A stretch of DNA of 64,000 nt from Eubacterium_B sp034180045. Its GTDB lineage: Bacteria; Bacillota; Clostridia; Peptostreptococcales; Anaerovoracaceae. A program made the translations under genes and the position numbers. A model generated the notes under the pieces. The model made no database searches. It had not been told where the DNA came from and was given only the letters and a program-made list of their open reading frames with translations. Location: contig JAXFOY010000015.1 in the NCBI GenBank assembly GCA_034180045.1, positions 62,001 to 126,000 of the forward strand, read 5' to 3'. This document shows, piece by piece, positions 9,910 to 18,437 of the stretch. How positions within the stretch are numbered: the first letter of the stretch is position 1; each line of letters opens with the position of its first letter.

Positions 9910-9938
9910 TTGACGATATAAAACGTCTATGATAGAAT
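9910..9938 (+). promoter_or_regulatory. Strong sigma-A-type promoter for tRNA-Leu(CAA) and yajC
   Basis: TTGACG at 9910-9915, a 17-base spacer, and TAGAAT at 9933-9938. The expected start site is just upstream of the tRNA at 9954. With no terminator between the tRNA and yajC, this promoter probably drives both. Confidence 0.72.
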
Positions 9939-9953
9939 TAGTTCGTTACTTAT

Positions 9954-10040
9954 GCCGGCGTGATGGAATTGGCAGACGTGCGGGATTCAAAATCCCGTGG
10001 TGGCAACACCGTATGGGTTCGACCCCCATCGCCGGCACCA
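9954..10040 (+). tRNA. tRNA-Leu, anticodon CAA
   Basis: Class II tRNA. The acceptor arms GCCGGCG and CGCCGGC (10030-10036) pair, the anticodon stem CGGGA/TCCCG holds loop TTCAAAA with anticodon CAA (UUG codons), a long variable arm is present, and CCA is encoded at 10038-10040. Only 26 bases separate it from the yajC start codon, with no terminator, so tRNA processing should release the yajC message. Confidence 0.95.
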
Positions 10041-10066
10041 AAAATTGTATGATCCAGGAGGTCCAA

Positions 10067-10453
10067 ATGAACCAGTTTAGCATCCAGATTCTCATGCTAG
10101 TTGTATTCATAGGTTTAATGTATTTCTTATTGATTAGACCGCAGAAGAAAAAAGAAAAAGAAATAAACAACATGAGAAATAGTATCAGCGTAGGTGACGA
10201 AATCGTTACTATCGGCGGAATTTGTGGAAAAGTTGTTAAGACAAAGGATGACACCATCGTTATTCAGGTGGGTGCAGATAAGATTAAATTCGAAATGAAG
10301 CGTTGGGCTGTTTCAACAGTTGAAAACAGGGTGGAAAAGAAAGCGGCAGATGTTCCGGCGGCTGAAACACCTAAGAAACCTAAGCGCCTTGTAAAAAAGG
10401 TTGATGAAGCTGATGAGTCACCTGATTCTGTTAACGAAGGTGACGAAAACTAG
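10067..10453 (+). CDS. yajC: Preprotein translocase subunit YajC
   Basis: Small single-span membrane protein that associates with SecDF at the Sec translocon. The start is ATG at 10067, preceded by a perfect AGGAGG (10056-10061); the same frame runs back through the tRNA, but those codons are not coding. The 128-residue product has one membrane helix (about residues 5-23), then the family signature LLIRPQKKKEKE and the SVGDEIVTIGGICGKV fold. The C-terminal tail (from about residue 95) is acidic/basic low complexity. Its position just ahead of secDF is the usual one. Confidence 0.94.
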   Translation: MNQFSIQILMLVVFIGLMYFLLIRPQKKKEKEINNMRNSISVGDEIVTIGGICGKVVKTKDDTIVIQVGADKIKFEMKRWAVSTVENRVEKKAADVPAAETPKKPKRLVKKVDEADESPDSVNEGDEN

Positions 10454-10517
10454 TTTATATCTAATATTTTTTAGAAAAATATCAATTTAGATTATAAAAA
10501 CTCATGATAATCATTAA

Positions 10518-10547
10518 AGACTCTGTTAAAAACGGAGTCTTTTTTTA
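10518..10547 (+). terminator. Rho-independent terminator after yajC
   Basis: The stem AGACTCTGT/ACGGAGTCT (9 bp with one G-T pair) has a short A-rich loop and is followed by seven T residues. It ends the tRNA-Leu(CAA)-yajC unit before the secDF promoter. Confidence 0.85.
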
Positions 10548-10605
10548 TTAATTCTTGAATTTGGCTAAAAATCGGGCTTTATATGTGTTTTATGTGTTGA
10601 AGAAA

Positions 10606-10633
10606 TTGACAAAAAGTAGTAAAATAATACAGT
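10606..10633 (+). promoter_or_regulatory. Promoter for secDF-relA
   Basis: A consensus TTGACA at 10606-10611 and TACAGT at 10628-10633, with a 16-base spacer. It lies between the yajC terminator and the secDF ribosome binding site (CGGAGGA, 10674-10680). Confidence 0.6.
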
Positions 10634-10684
10634 ACAATGCCATTTTTGTACGCATTTATTTAAGTTATAACCACGGAGGAAAAT

Positions 10685-12907
10685 ATGAGCTCAAAGATTA
10701 GAAAACTTTTATCCTGTATAATTATTTTAATTGTACTTGTGGGATGGTATGTCACCGTCTTTGGTGTAGGAAAGATTCACTCGATTAAAGATTTAATGAA
10801 GTTTGGATTAGACATCAACGGTGGTGTATATGTAGTTATGGAAGCAGACACCAAGATGAAAGGTGACGAACTTGCAACGACTATGGATCAGACAAGACAA
10901 GTTCTTAATAAGCGTGTAAACGAAATGGGAACATCCGAAGCTACGGTTTCACTCGAAGGAGAGAAGAGAATTCGTGTAGAATTGCCGGGTGTCGATGATG
11001 CGGATGAAGCAATTAAGAAGATTGGACAAACTGCACAGCTTAGCTTCCTGCTTTCAGACGGAACTAAGGTCTTGGACGGTAAGGATGTAAAGAATGCAGG
11101 TATTGATACGGATAAAGAAAATGGTGGATATAAGATAACTTTGGAATTCACTTCTGACGGAACTAAGAAATTCGCTGATGCCACAAGCAAAGCTGCTTCA
11201 GGTTCTGTTCAATCATCAAATAAGGACGTGCAAAACAATGCTATTATGATTGTTCTTGATAAAGAAGTGATTTCAGCTCCAACGGTAAAAAATGCTATTA
11301 CAACAAGCACATGTGAAATTACAAGGGCCGGTGGATTTGAAAGAGAAGAGGCCTCAAGCCTGGCTGCACTTATCAGAGGCGGAGCGCTTCCTGTCGAACT
11401 TAAGGAAGTGACATCTTCCGTGCAAACTGCAACAATCGGTGAAAATGCATTAAATATGAGTATCATTGCTGGAGCTATAGGTCTTCTGTTAGTCTTTGTT
11501 CTCATGATCCTAATGTATAATATCTTGGGACTTATGGCCGATATAGCACTGCTTTTATATGTTCTGATAGAACTTTGGATAATGGCTGCAATGGGTATAG
11601 TTTTGACACTGCCGGGCATTGCCGCAATCATATTATCGATAGGTATGGCAGTTGATGCCAATGTGATAATTTTCTCACGTATCAAAGAAGAAATTGCAAA
11701 CGGTAAGACGATTAGAGTTGCGGTTTCAGAGGGCTTCAGACATGCTGTAGTAACTGTACTTGACGCACAGATTACAACTTTGATAGCATCAATAGTTTTA
11801 TACCAGATAGGTTCGACTACAGTTAAAGGCTTTGCAATTACATTGATGCTTGGTATTATTACAAGTATATTTACTGCGGTTGTCATCTCTCAAATTTTGA
11901 TAGGTATGGTTGCGAACAGCAAAAAGTTTGCAAAGAATAAGTACTTCGGGGTTAATGAAGACGGCACTCCAAAGAGTTTCATTAAGAAGCAGTTCGGCTT
12001 TGTTAAGAATCGCAAGAAATTCTATGCTGTCAGTATTTGTGTAATAGTTATAGGTTTATCGGCAGGTTTAATAAGAGGTTACAATTACGGAATCGATTTT
12101 ACCGGCGGAACCATGCTTCAAATAGATATGGGTAAGACTGTAGATACAGCTGAGGTGGCAGACTCCATCAAAGAATATAAGTTAAACCCGTCGATTATTC
12201 TTGCCGGAAAAAATAAAGATCAAGTAATAATAAAAACAATTAAGGCTTTAGATAATGAGAAGCGTGAAGAAGTAATCAATACGATAAGCAAGAAGTATAA
12301 ACTCAGCGAGAAGAGTGTACTTGCATCTGAGCAGTTTGGACCTACAGTAGGCAGAGAGCTTAAAAGCAATGCCGTTAAGTCTATAGTAATTGCATCTATA
12401 GGAATGCTTATTTACATAATTTTCAGATTCAAATCGTGGAAATACGGTATATCTTCTGTAGCGGGGCTATTGCATGATGTGCTGGTAATATTGGCAATAT
12501 ACGGTCTATTTAATATAACTATCAACAATCCGTTTATCGCCGGTATATTGACGGTAGTAGGATATTCAATTAACGATACTATAGTTATATTTGATAGAAT
12601 CAGAGAAAATAGAGTTTTGTATAAGAGAGAAGACATCGGTACGACAATAGATAAGAGTATAAATCAAACTCTAAATCGTTCGTTAATGACTTCGTTGACA
12701 ACTCTCATCTGTATGATTCCTCTCACAATTATGGTTTCTACATCGATTAGAGAGTTCATAATACCGCTTATGGTTGGTGTGCTGGTTGGAACATATTCGT
12801 CAATTTTCCTTTGCAGTCCGGTTCTATATGAATTCAGCAAGAATGAAAATAAATCCAAATACCAGCTTAAAAAAGAACAAAATGAGAAAAGAAAGGAATC
12901 GAAGTAA
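10685..12907 (+). CDS. secDF: Fused protein-export membrane protein SecDF
   Basis: Proton-driven translocon accessory that helps pull secreted proteins out of the SecYEG channel. SecD and SecF are one 740-residue chain, as in many Firmicutes. The SecD half has an N-terminal span, the signature GLDINGGVYVVME, a large extracytoplasmic region and a five-helix block containing GMAVDANVIIFSRIKEE. The SecF half begins at about residue 433, with YGIDFTGGTMLQI and SINDTIVIFDRIRENR. A good ribosome binding site precedes ATG 10685. relA follows after 21 bases. Confidence 0.96.
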   Translation: MSSKIRKLLSCIIILIVLVGWYVTVFGVGKIHSIKDLMKFGLDINGGVYVVMEADTKMKGDELATTMDQTRQVLNKRVNEMGTSEATVSLEGEKRIRVELPGVDDADEAIKKIGQTAQLSFLLSDGTKVLDGKDVKNAGIDTDKENGGYKITLEFTSDGTKKFADATSKAASGSVQSSNKDVQNNAIMIVLDKEVISAPTVKNAITTSTCEITRAGGFEREEASSLAALIRGGALPVELKEVTSSVQTATIGENALNMSIIAGAIGLLLVFVLMILMYNILGLMADIALLLYVLIELWIMAAMGIVLTLPGIAAIILSIGMAVDANVIIFSRIKEEIANGKTIRVAVSEGFRHAVVTVLDAQITTLIASIVLYQIGSTTVKGFAITLMLGIITSIFTAVVISQILIGMVANSKKFAKNKYFGVNEDGTPKSFIKKQFGFVKNRKKFYAVSICVIVIGLSAGLIRGYNYGIDFTGGTMLQIDMGKTVDTAEVADSIKEYKLNPSIILAGKNKDQVIIKTIKALDNEKREEVINTISKKYKLSEKSVLASEQFGPTVGRELKSNAVKSIVIASIGMLIYIIFRFKSWKYGISSVAGLLHDVLVILAIYGLFNITINNPFIAGILTVVGYSINDTIVIFDRIRENRVLYKREDIGTTIDKSINQTLNRSLMTSLTTLICMIPLTIMVSTSIREFIIPLMVGVLVGTYSSIFLCSPVLYEFSKNENKSKYQLKKEQNEKRKESK

Positions 12908-12928
12908 ATACTTTGATTTTACGGATTA

Positions 12929-15133
12929 ATGGAAACTAAAGCGCAGTTCCTGCAAGAGCTAAAACAATATAACGAAAATTACGATCTTAATGTGATAGGC
13001 TTGGCCTTTGATAAGGCAAAAGAACTTCATGCCGGTCAGCTGCGTAAAAGTGGAGAACCGTATTTAATTCATCCTATGGCTGTGTCAATAATTTTGGCAC
13101 AGCTTGGTATGGATGAAGAAACTATAGTCGGAGGTTTGCTGCACGATGTAGTAGAGGATACCGAATATACTCGTGAAATGCTCGTTAAGGATTTTGGCGA
13201 GGAAGTAGCAATCCTGGTAGACGGCGTTACTAAATTAGGTGCTATAAAATTTGATACAAAAGAACAGGCTCAAGCCGAAAATTTGCGGAAAATGTTCTTT
13301 GCTATGTCTAAAGACATACGTGTTCTGATAATCAAGTTGGCAGATAGACTGCATAATATGAGAACCGCAAGCTTTTGGAGCGAAAGCAAACAAAAGGAGA
13401 AATCCCGTGAAACCTTAGACATATATGCACCTTTAGCAAGCCGTCTGGGAATATTTACAGTTAAGTTTGAACTTGAGGATATAGCCATGAAATACTTACA
13501 TCCTCAGGAATACGAAACACTTAAACGAGAAGTAAGTGAAAAAAGAGAACAACGTGAAGAAGTAATCAATAATGTAATCAATAAAATACAAGGTTCCTTG
13601 GAGCAGCTTGATTTTCATTTCGATATTTCGGGACGTTCCAAACACTTATATAGCATCTATAAGAAAATGGTTCTACAGAACAAGCAATTAGATGAAATTT
13701 TCGATTTGACGGCTGTCAGAGTGATAGTTGATACTGTTAAGGATTGTTATGCAGTGCTCGGACTTGTTCATACCATGTGGAAACCGATTCCAAGGCGTTT
13801 CAAAGACTATGTTGCCATGCCTAAGCCTAATATGTATCAATCTCTTCATACTACTGTAATAGGAGATAACGGGGAGCCGTTTGAAATTCAAATTAGAACA
13901 TTTGAGATGCACAAAGTCGCTGAATACGGAATTGCTGCTCACTGGAAGTACAAGGAAGGCAAAAGCGAAAGAAAACAAACCAACGAAGACCTTAAGCTTG
14001 CATGGCTGAGACAGACGCTGGAGTGGCAACAGGAACTAAAAGATCCTAAAGAGTTTATGGAAACTCTTAAAATGGATTTGTTTTCCAGTCAGGTATTTGT
14101 ATTTACACCAAAAGGAGAGGTAATAGATTTGCCTGCCGAATCAACACCTCTTGATTTTGCATTCAAAATCCATACCGATGTTGGTTGTAAATGCGTCGGT
14201 GCCAAAGTGAACGGCAAGATGGTTACGATTGATCATAAACTCCATAACGGAGATATTGTCGAAATTGTGACTTCATCAAATTCCGGAGGTCCAAGTGTAG
14301 ACTGGCTTAAAATAGCAAAGAGTTCTACCGCAAGGACGAAAATAAGGCAATTTTTACGTAAAGCGAATAAGCCGGATGACATAATTAAAGGAAAAGAATC
14401 TCTTGACAGGTATGTGAGAAAAAAGGGATACGACCCGCAACTTGTGTGTCGCATGGCAAATTTGAACAGAGCGCTGAAGGATTCAAATATTGCAGGCAAT
14501 CTTGATGAAATGTATGTGCAAATAAGTAACAGTAATCAGGTTCTAAGCAAATTTTCGGGTCTTCTGTTCAAATATTATGATGAAGAACAAAAGCTGGCGG
14601 CACAAAAAGAAGAAGAAAAGTACAAGGCAATTATAGCGGATGAAAATAAAAAAGCTAGAGAAAATCAGCTTAAAAGAGATAATCCTGGAATTGTTGTAAA
14701 GGGCTCAGACAATCTGATGATCAGGATAGCGAGATGTTGTAATCCTGTTCCGGGAGACGAAATCATTGGATTTATAACAAAGGGAAGAGGTATTTCAGTT
14801 CACAGAAAAGACTGCTCAAATATGACCTCATTACCCGAGCAGGAGCATGCGAGATTTATCGATGTTGAGTGGGAGGATCTTAAAGCCGGAAAATCCTACG
14901 ACGCGGATATCTGCATAGTTACTGCTGATAGAAAACATATGTTTTCTGACATATCTAAGACATGTGAAGATATGGATGCCCATATTTCAGGGGTTAATGC
15001 AAAGAGCGGCAAGAACGGCGATGTATATATAATTTTAACACTTTCTATTTCCAGTACTCAACAGATGCAAAAAGTACAAAGAATGCTAAGAAATATTGAA
15101 GGCGTAAAGAATGTATATAGAGCAAGGTCGTAA
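12929..15133 (+). CDS. relA: Bifunctional (p)ppGpp synthetase/hydrolase, RelA/SpoT family
   Basis: Controls the stringent-response alarmone (p)ppGpp. The 734-residue protein has the full long-RSH order: an HD hydrolase domain with intact HDVVEDT and DRLHNMRT; a synthetase domain with SIYKKM, MPKPNMYQSLHTTV and EIQIRT; a TGS domain from VFVFTPKGEVIDLP; a Zn-finger-like region with RCCNPVPGDEIIGF; and a C-terminal ACT domain. Intact HD residues indicate that hydrolysis is likely retained. The ribosome binding site before ATG 12929 is weak, and the gene is probably cotranscribed with secDF. Confidence 0.95.
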   Translation: METKAQFLQELKQYNENYDLNVIGLAFDKAKELHAGQLRKSGEPYLIHPMAVSIILAQLGMDEETIVGGLLHDVVEDTEYTREMLVKDFGEEVAILVDGVTKLGAIKFDTKEQAQAENLRKMFFAMSKDIRVLIIKLADRLHNMRTASFWSESKQKEKSRETLDIYAPLASRLGIFTVKFELEDIAMKYLHPQEYETLKREVSEKREQREEVINNVINKIQGSLEQLDFHFDISGRSKHLYSIYKKMVLQNKQLDEIFDLTAVRVIVDTVKDCYAVLGLVHTMWKPIPRRFKDYVAMPKPNMYQSLHTTVIGDNGEPFEIQIRTFEMHKVAEYGIAAHWKYKEGKSERKQTNEDLKLAWLRQTLEWQQELKDPKEFMETLKMDLFSSQVFVFTPKGEVIDLPAESTPLDFAFKIHTDVGCKCVGAKVNGKMVTIDHKLHNGDIVEIVTSSNSGGPSVDWLKIAKSSTARTKIRQFLRKANKPDDIIKGKESLDRYVRKKGYDPQLVCRMANLNRALKDSNIAGNLDEMYVQISNSNQVLSKFSGLLFKYYDEEQKLAAQKEEEKYKAIIADENKKARENQLKRDNPGIVVKGSDNLMIRIARCCNPVPGDEIIGFITKGRGISVHRKDCSNMTSLPEQEHARFIDVEWEDLKAGKSYDADICIVTADRKHMFSDISKTCEDMDAHISGVNAKSGKNGDVYIILTLSISSTQQMQKVQRMLRNIEGVKNVYRARS

Positions 15134-15186
15134 ATACATTATAAAACATATATTTATCATAATTAATTTGAATAGGAAGAAAAACA

Positions 15187-15810
15187 TTGAATATAAAACA
15201 CTATTATACCGGTTCTCTCGGAGTGAATACTTACCTTGTATTTGACGAAACAAAATCCGCTTTTGTTGTTGATCCGGGCGGATACAGCAAAGATATGGAG
15301 AATTTTATTAAAAACAATAATTTGAATTTGGAATATATTGTTTTAACACACGGACATGCAGATCACATCGGTGGAGTGAAGCAGCTAAAAGAAGCATATC
15401 CTAAAGTTAATATAGTTGCTCACAGACAAGAGAAGGAACTTTTAGAAAACCCATATCAAAATGCATCATATGAGATTTGCGGCATGCCGGTTATTATTGA
15501 AGCTGATATTTTTGTTACAGAAAACCAAAGCTTAACTTGCGGTGATATGGAGCTGAATTTTATACACACGCCGGGGCATACTAAGGGTGGTATGTGTATA
15601 AAGTGCGGAGATGTTTTATTTAGCGGTGACACATTATTCCAAATGTCAATCGGCAGAACGGATTTTTACGGGGGAAATTTTGAGGAACTGATTGATTCAA
15701 TAAAAACTAAGTTATTTGTACTTCCTGATGAAACCGTGGTATATCCGGGACATATGGGAGAGACTACAATACTGAATGAAAAGAGGTACAATCCATTTGT
15801 ACAAGATTAA
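15187..15810 (+). CDS. Metallo-beta-lactamase-fold hydrolase, glyoxalase II-like
   Basis: Probable Zn-dependent thioester or related hydrolase. The 207-residue protein carries the metal-binding motif THGHADHIGG, then TPGHTKGG, FSGDTLF and a final PGHM histidine, so the dinuclear site looks complete. It is a short glyoxalase-II-type member of this fold, common beside relA and hisS in Clostridia, and the real substrate is unknown. The start is TTG 15187, chosen because AGGAAG lies 7-8 bases upstream. The stop overlaps the next gene by 35 bases. Confidence 0.82.
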   Translation: MNIKHYYTGSLGVNTYLVFDETKSAFVVDPGGYSKDMENFIKNNNLNLEYIVLTHGHADHIGGVKQLKEAYPKVNIVAHRQEKELLENPYQNASYEICGMPVIIEADIFVTENQSLTCGDMELNFIHTPGHTKGGMCIKCGDVLFSGDTLFQMSIGRTDFYGGNFEELIDSIKTKLFVLPDETVVYPGHMGETTILNEKRYNPFVQD

Positions 15811-17182
15811 AGCATACGATTATCCCAAGCCTGATTTATTGTATGAACTAATAGATGAATTTATAATGCCTAATCAGTATAAATTATATGAAAAAGGCAT
15901 TGATATAGACGAAGATATAATTGATTTGACAAGCGCAAGACACGGCAAATCAAAAGACTGTATCAAAAGAGAAATTTACAAAAAGCTCTCGGGCATTACG
16001 GGCATTTATCCTGACTGGGGAATCCTGACAGGTGTTAGGCCTGTAAAATTATGCGGCGAACTCATAGAAAAATACGATAGTGACGCATTTGTTAAACGCG
16101 TTTTGACAGATGAATACCTGATTTCAGACGATAAAGCGAATATGATTATAGATATGTACAAGTATCAGGTTTCACTTTTTTCTAAAGCCAAGCCCGATTC
16201 TCTAGGTCTATATATAGGAATTCCCTTTTGCCCAACAAGATGCCTATATTGCTCATTTGCCTCAAATCAGTCAGAATATGATGTGATTGAAAGATATTTA
16301 GATGCTTTGATTCAAGAAATTGAATCTATAGGTATTATGCTGAAAAAATCCGATTACGGGATTGAATCATTATATATAGGTGGCGGTACACCCACAAGCT
16401 TGGATGAAAGGCAGCTCAATAGGCTGTTAACTGCTATAGAAAATAATTTCAATGTGGATGGGCTTAAAGAATACACTATAGAAGCAGGACGGCCGGACAC
16501 TATAAATAAAGAAAAATTAAGTATAATCAGAGCTTTCGGATGTGACAGAATAAGCATCAATCCTCAGTCTATGAAAGCGAAAACGCTTGAACTTATAGGT
16601 CGTTCACATACACCAGGCGAGATAGAAACTGCATTTGAAACAGCCTGTAAACTGGGGTTTAACAGCATAAACGCGGATTTAATCGCAGGTCTTCCAAACG
16701 AAAATTTGGATGACTTTATTTTATCCCTGGATAAAATTTTGAAACTCGGTGCAGACAATATAACTGTTCATTCTTTAGCTATAAAGCGCGCATCAAGGCT
16801 CAGGGAGCAAGACCCCGAATTTCATTACAAACAGTCAAAAGTAACCAACGAAATGACGGAAAAAGGTTACAATATTTTGATAGAACAGGGATTTAGAACT
16901 TATTATCTATATAGACAGAAACATATGGCGGGAGCCGGAGAAAATATAGGCTATTGTAAAGATGATAAGGCAGCTCTATATAATATTCGCATTATGGATG
17001 AGCACCAAAGCATCTTAGCTCTCGGCGCAGGAGCCATAAGTAAAAGATATTTTTCAAAAGAAAATAGACTTGAGAGAATTCCGAATGTAACAAATGTAGA
17101 ACATTATATTAAAAGAATAGATGAAATGATTAAAAGAAAGGCTAATCTTTTCTTTGATCAGGAGGGAGAATATATATGCTGA
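15776..17182 (+). CDS. hemZ: HemZ-like radical-SAM protein (coproporphyrinogen dehydrogenase family)
   Basis: Member of the HemN/HemZ radical-SAM group. The cluster motif is FCPTRCLYCSF (CxxxCxxC), followed by SLYIGGGTPTSL, which binds SAM. An N-terminal extension of about 140 residues including GILTGVRPVKL is typical of HemZ. In B. subtilis the family was linked to oxygen-independent coproporphyrinogen oxidation, but many HemN-like proteins do other jobs, and no haem-synthesis gene lies in this window. The ATG at 15776 gives a 35-base overlap with the preceding gene; TTG at 15797 is a possible shorter start. The gene ends 7 bases inside hisS. Confidence 0.8.
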   Translation: MKRGTIHLYKIKAYDYPKPDLLYELIDEFIMPNQYKLYEKGIDIDEDIIDLTSARHGKSKDCIKREIYKKLSGITGIYPDWGILTGVRPVKLCGELIEKYDSDAFVKRVLTDEYLISDDKANMIIDMYKYQVSLFSKAKPDSLGLYIGIPFCPTRCLYCSFASNQSEYDVIERYLDALIQEIESIGIMLKKSDYGIESLYIGGGTPTSLDERQLNRLLTAIENNFNVDGLKEYTIEAGRPDTINKEKLSIIRAFGCDRISINPQSMKAKTLELIGRSHTPGEIETAFETACKLGFNSINADLIAGLPNENLDDFILSLDKILKLGADNITVHSLAIKRASRLREQDPEFHYKQSKVTNEMTEKGYNILIEQGFRTYYLYRQKHMAGAGENIGYCKDDKAALYNIRIMDEHQSILALGAGAISKRYFSKENRLERIPNVTNVEHYIKRIDEMIKRKANLFFDQEGEYIC

Positions 17183-18429
17183 CAAAAGCGCCAAGAGGAA
17201 CGAAGGATATACTGCCAAATCAAGCATATAAGTGGCATTTTGTTGAAAATAAATTCACGGCAATATGTGAAAGATACGGATTTGAAGAAATCAGAACGCC
17301 TATGTTTGAACATACTGAGCTTTTTCTTCGCGGTGTGGGTGATACTACAGACATAGTTCAAAAAGAGATGTATACTTTTGAAGATCACGGAAACAGAAGT
17401 ATAACACTTAAGCCTGAGGGAACCTCACCGGCAGCCAGAGCGTTTTTAGAGAGCAAACAGTATGCTGAATCACAGCCGACAAAATACTATTATGAAACTC
17501 CCTGCTTTAGATATGAAAAACCGCAATCCGGAAGACTTAGAGAATTTCATCAATTCGGAGTGGAAATTTTCGGCAGCAATAGTATGCTGGCAGATGCGGA
17601 AGTAATCGCCATGGCTAATGATTTTCTAAGGGATTTGGGAATACAAAATATTGAACTTAATATAAACAGTGTTGGATGTCCAAGTTGCAGAGAAGTATAC
17701 AGAAAAGCGCTGCAAGAATTTTTGAAACCGAATTACGATAATTTATGTGATACATGTAAGGATCGTTATGAGAGGAATCCTATGAGAATCCTTGATTGCA
17801 AGTCACCAAGCTGTCGTGAAATTACTAAAGATGCACCTATGATGATTGAATACCTGTGTGATGATTGTAAAAACTCATTTGAAGAAGTAAAAAAATATCT
17901 CAAGGCATCGGAAATTGAGTATAAGGTGGATCCTAAAATTGTCAGGGGACTTGATTATTATACTAAGACCGCGTTTGAATTCGTTTCAAATGATATAGGA
18001 GCCCAAGGCACTATATGTGGCGGAGGAAGATATGACAATTTGATAAGTGAAGTCGGAGATATAGATATGCCGGGCGTAGGGTTCGGGCTTGGAGTAGAGC
18101 GTCTTTTATTGCTGATGGACTCGCTCAAAATCGAAATTCCTAAACCTCAAAAAAACACCGTTTTAGTTGCCGTAATGGGTGAAAAAGCTAAGCTTTACGG
18201 GCTGAAACTTATGCATGATTTAAGACGAAACGGTGTAAATGCACAGATTGATTTGATGGAAAGAAACATAAAAGGTCAATTCAAATATGCCAATAAAATT
18301 GATGCCAAGTACACTGTTGTGATCGGCGATAACGAACTCGAGGAATTACAGGCATCTGTGAAAAACATGAACGATTCAAGTCAAAGACAGGTTAAATTTG
18401 AAGATTTGATTTCAGAACTTAGCCGTTAG
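17176..18429 (+). CDS. hisS: Histidyl-tRNA synthetase
   Basis: Class II aminoacyl-tRNA synthetase charging tRNA-His. The 417-residue protein shows PRGTKDILP at the N-terminus, motif 2 around CFRYEKPQSGRLREFHQ, the HisRS-specific GLDYYTKTAFEF, and motif 3 GVGFGLGVERLLLL, then a C-terminal anticodon-binding domain. AGGAGGG precedes the ATG at 17176. No T-box leader is present; the gene is embedded in the operon between hemZ and aspS. Confidence 0.97.
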   Translation: MLTKAPRGTKDILPNQAYKWHFVENKFTAICERYGFEEIRTPMFEHTELFLRGVGDTTDIVQKEMYTFEDHGNRSITLKPEGTSPAARAFLESKQYAESQPTKYYYETPCFRYEKPQSGRLREFHQFGVEIFGSNSMLADAEVIAMANDFLRDLGIQNIELNINSVGCPSCREVYRKALQEFLKPNYDNLCDTCKDRYERNPMRILDCKSPSCREITKDAPMMIEYLCDDCKNSFEEVKKYLKASEIEYKVDPKIVRGLDYYTKTAFEFVSNDIGAQGTICGGGRYDNLISEVGDIDMPGVGFGLGVERLLLLMDSLKIEIPKPQKNTVLVAVMGEKAKLYGLKLMHDLRRNGVNAQIDLMERNIKGQFKYANKIDAKYTVVIGDNELEELQASVKNMNDSSQRQVKFEDLISELSR

Positions 18430-18437
18430 GAGGAATA

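Noticed and set aside
9929..10066. In-frame upstream extension of yajC through the tRNA-Leu gene
   Set aside because: These codons lie within a well-folded tRNA and its promoter region; the AGGAGG before ATG 10067 fixes the real start.
17130..17175. T-box leader before hisS, aspS or leuS
   Set aside because: The synthetase genes overlap or abut upstream genes, leaving no room for a T-box or its terminator.
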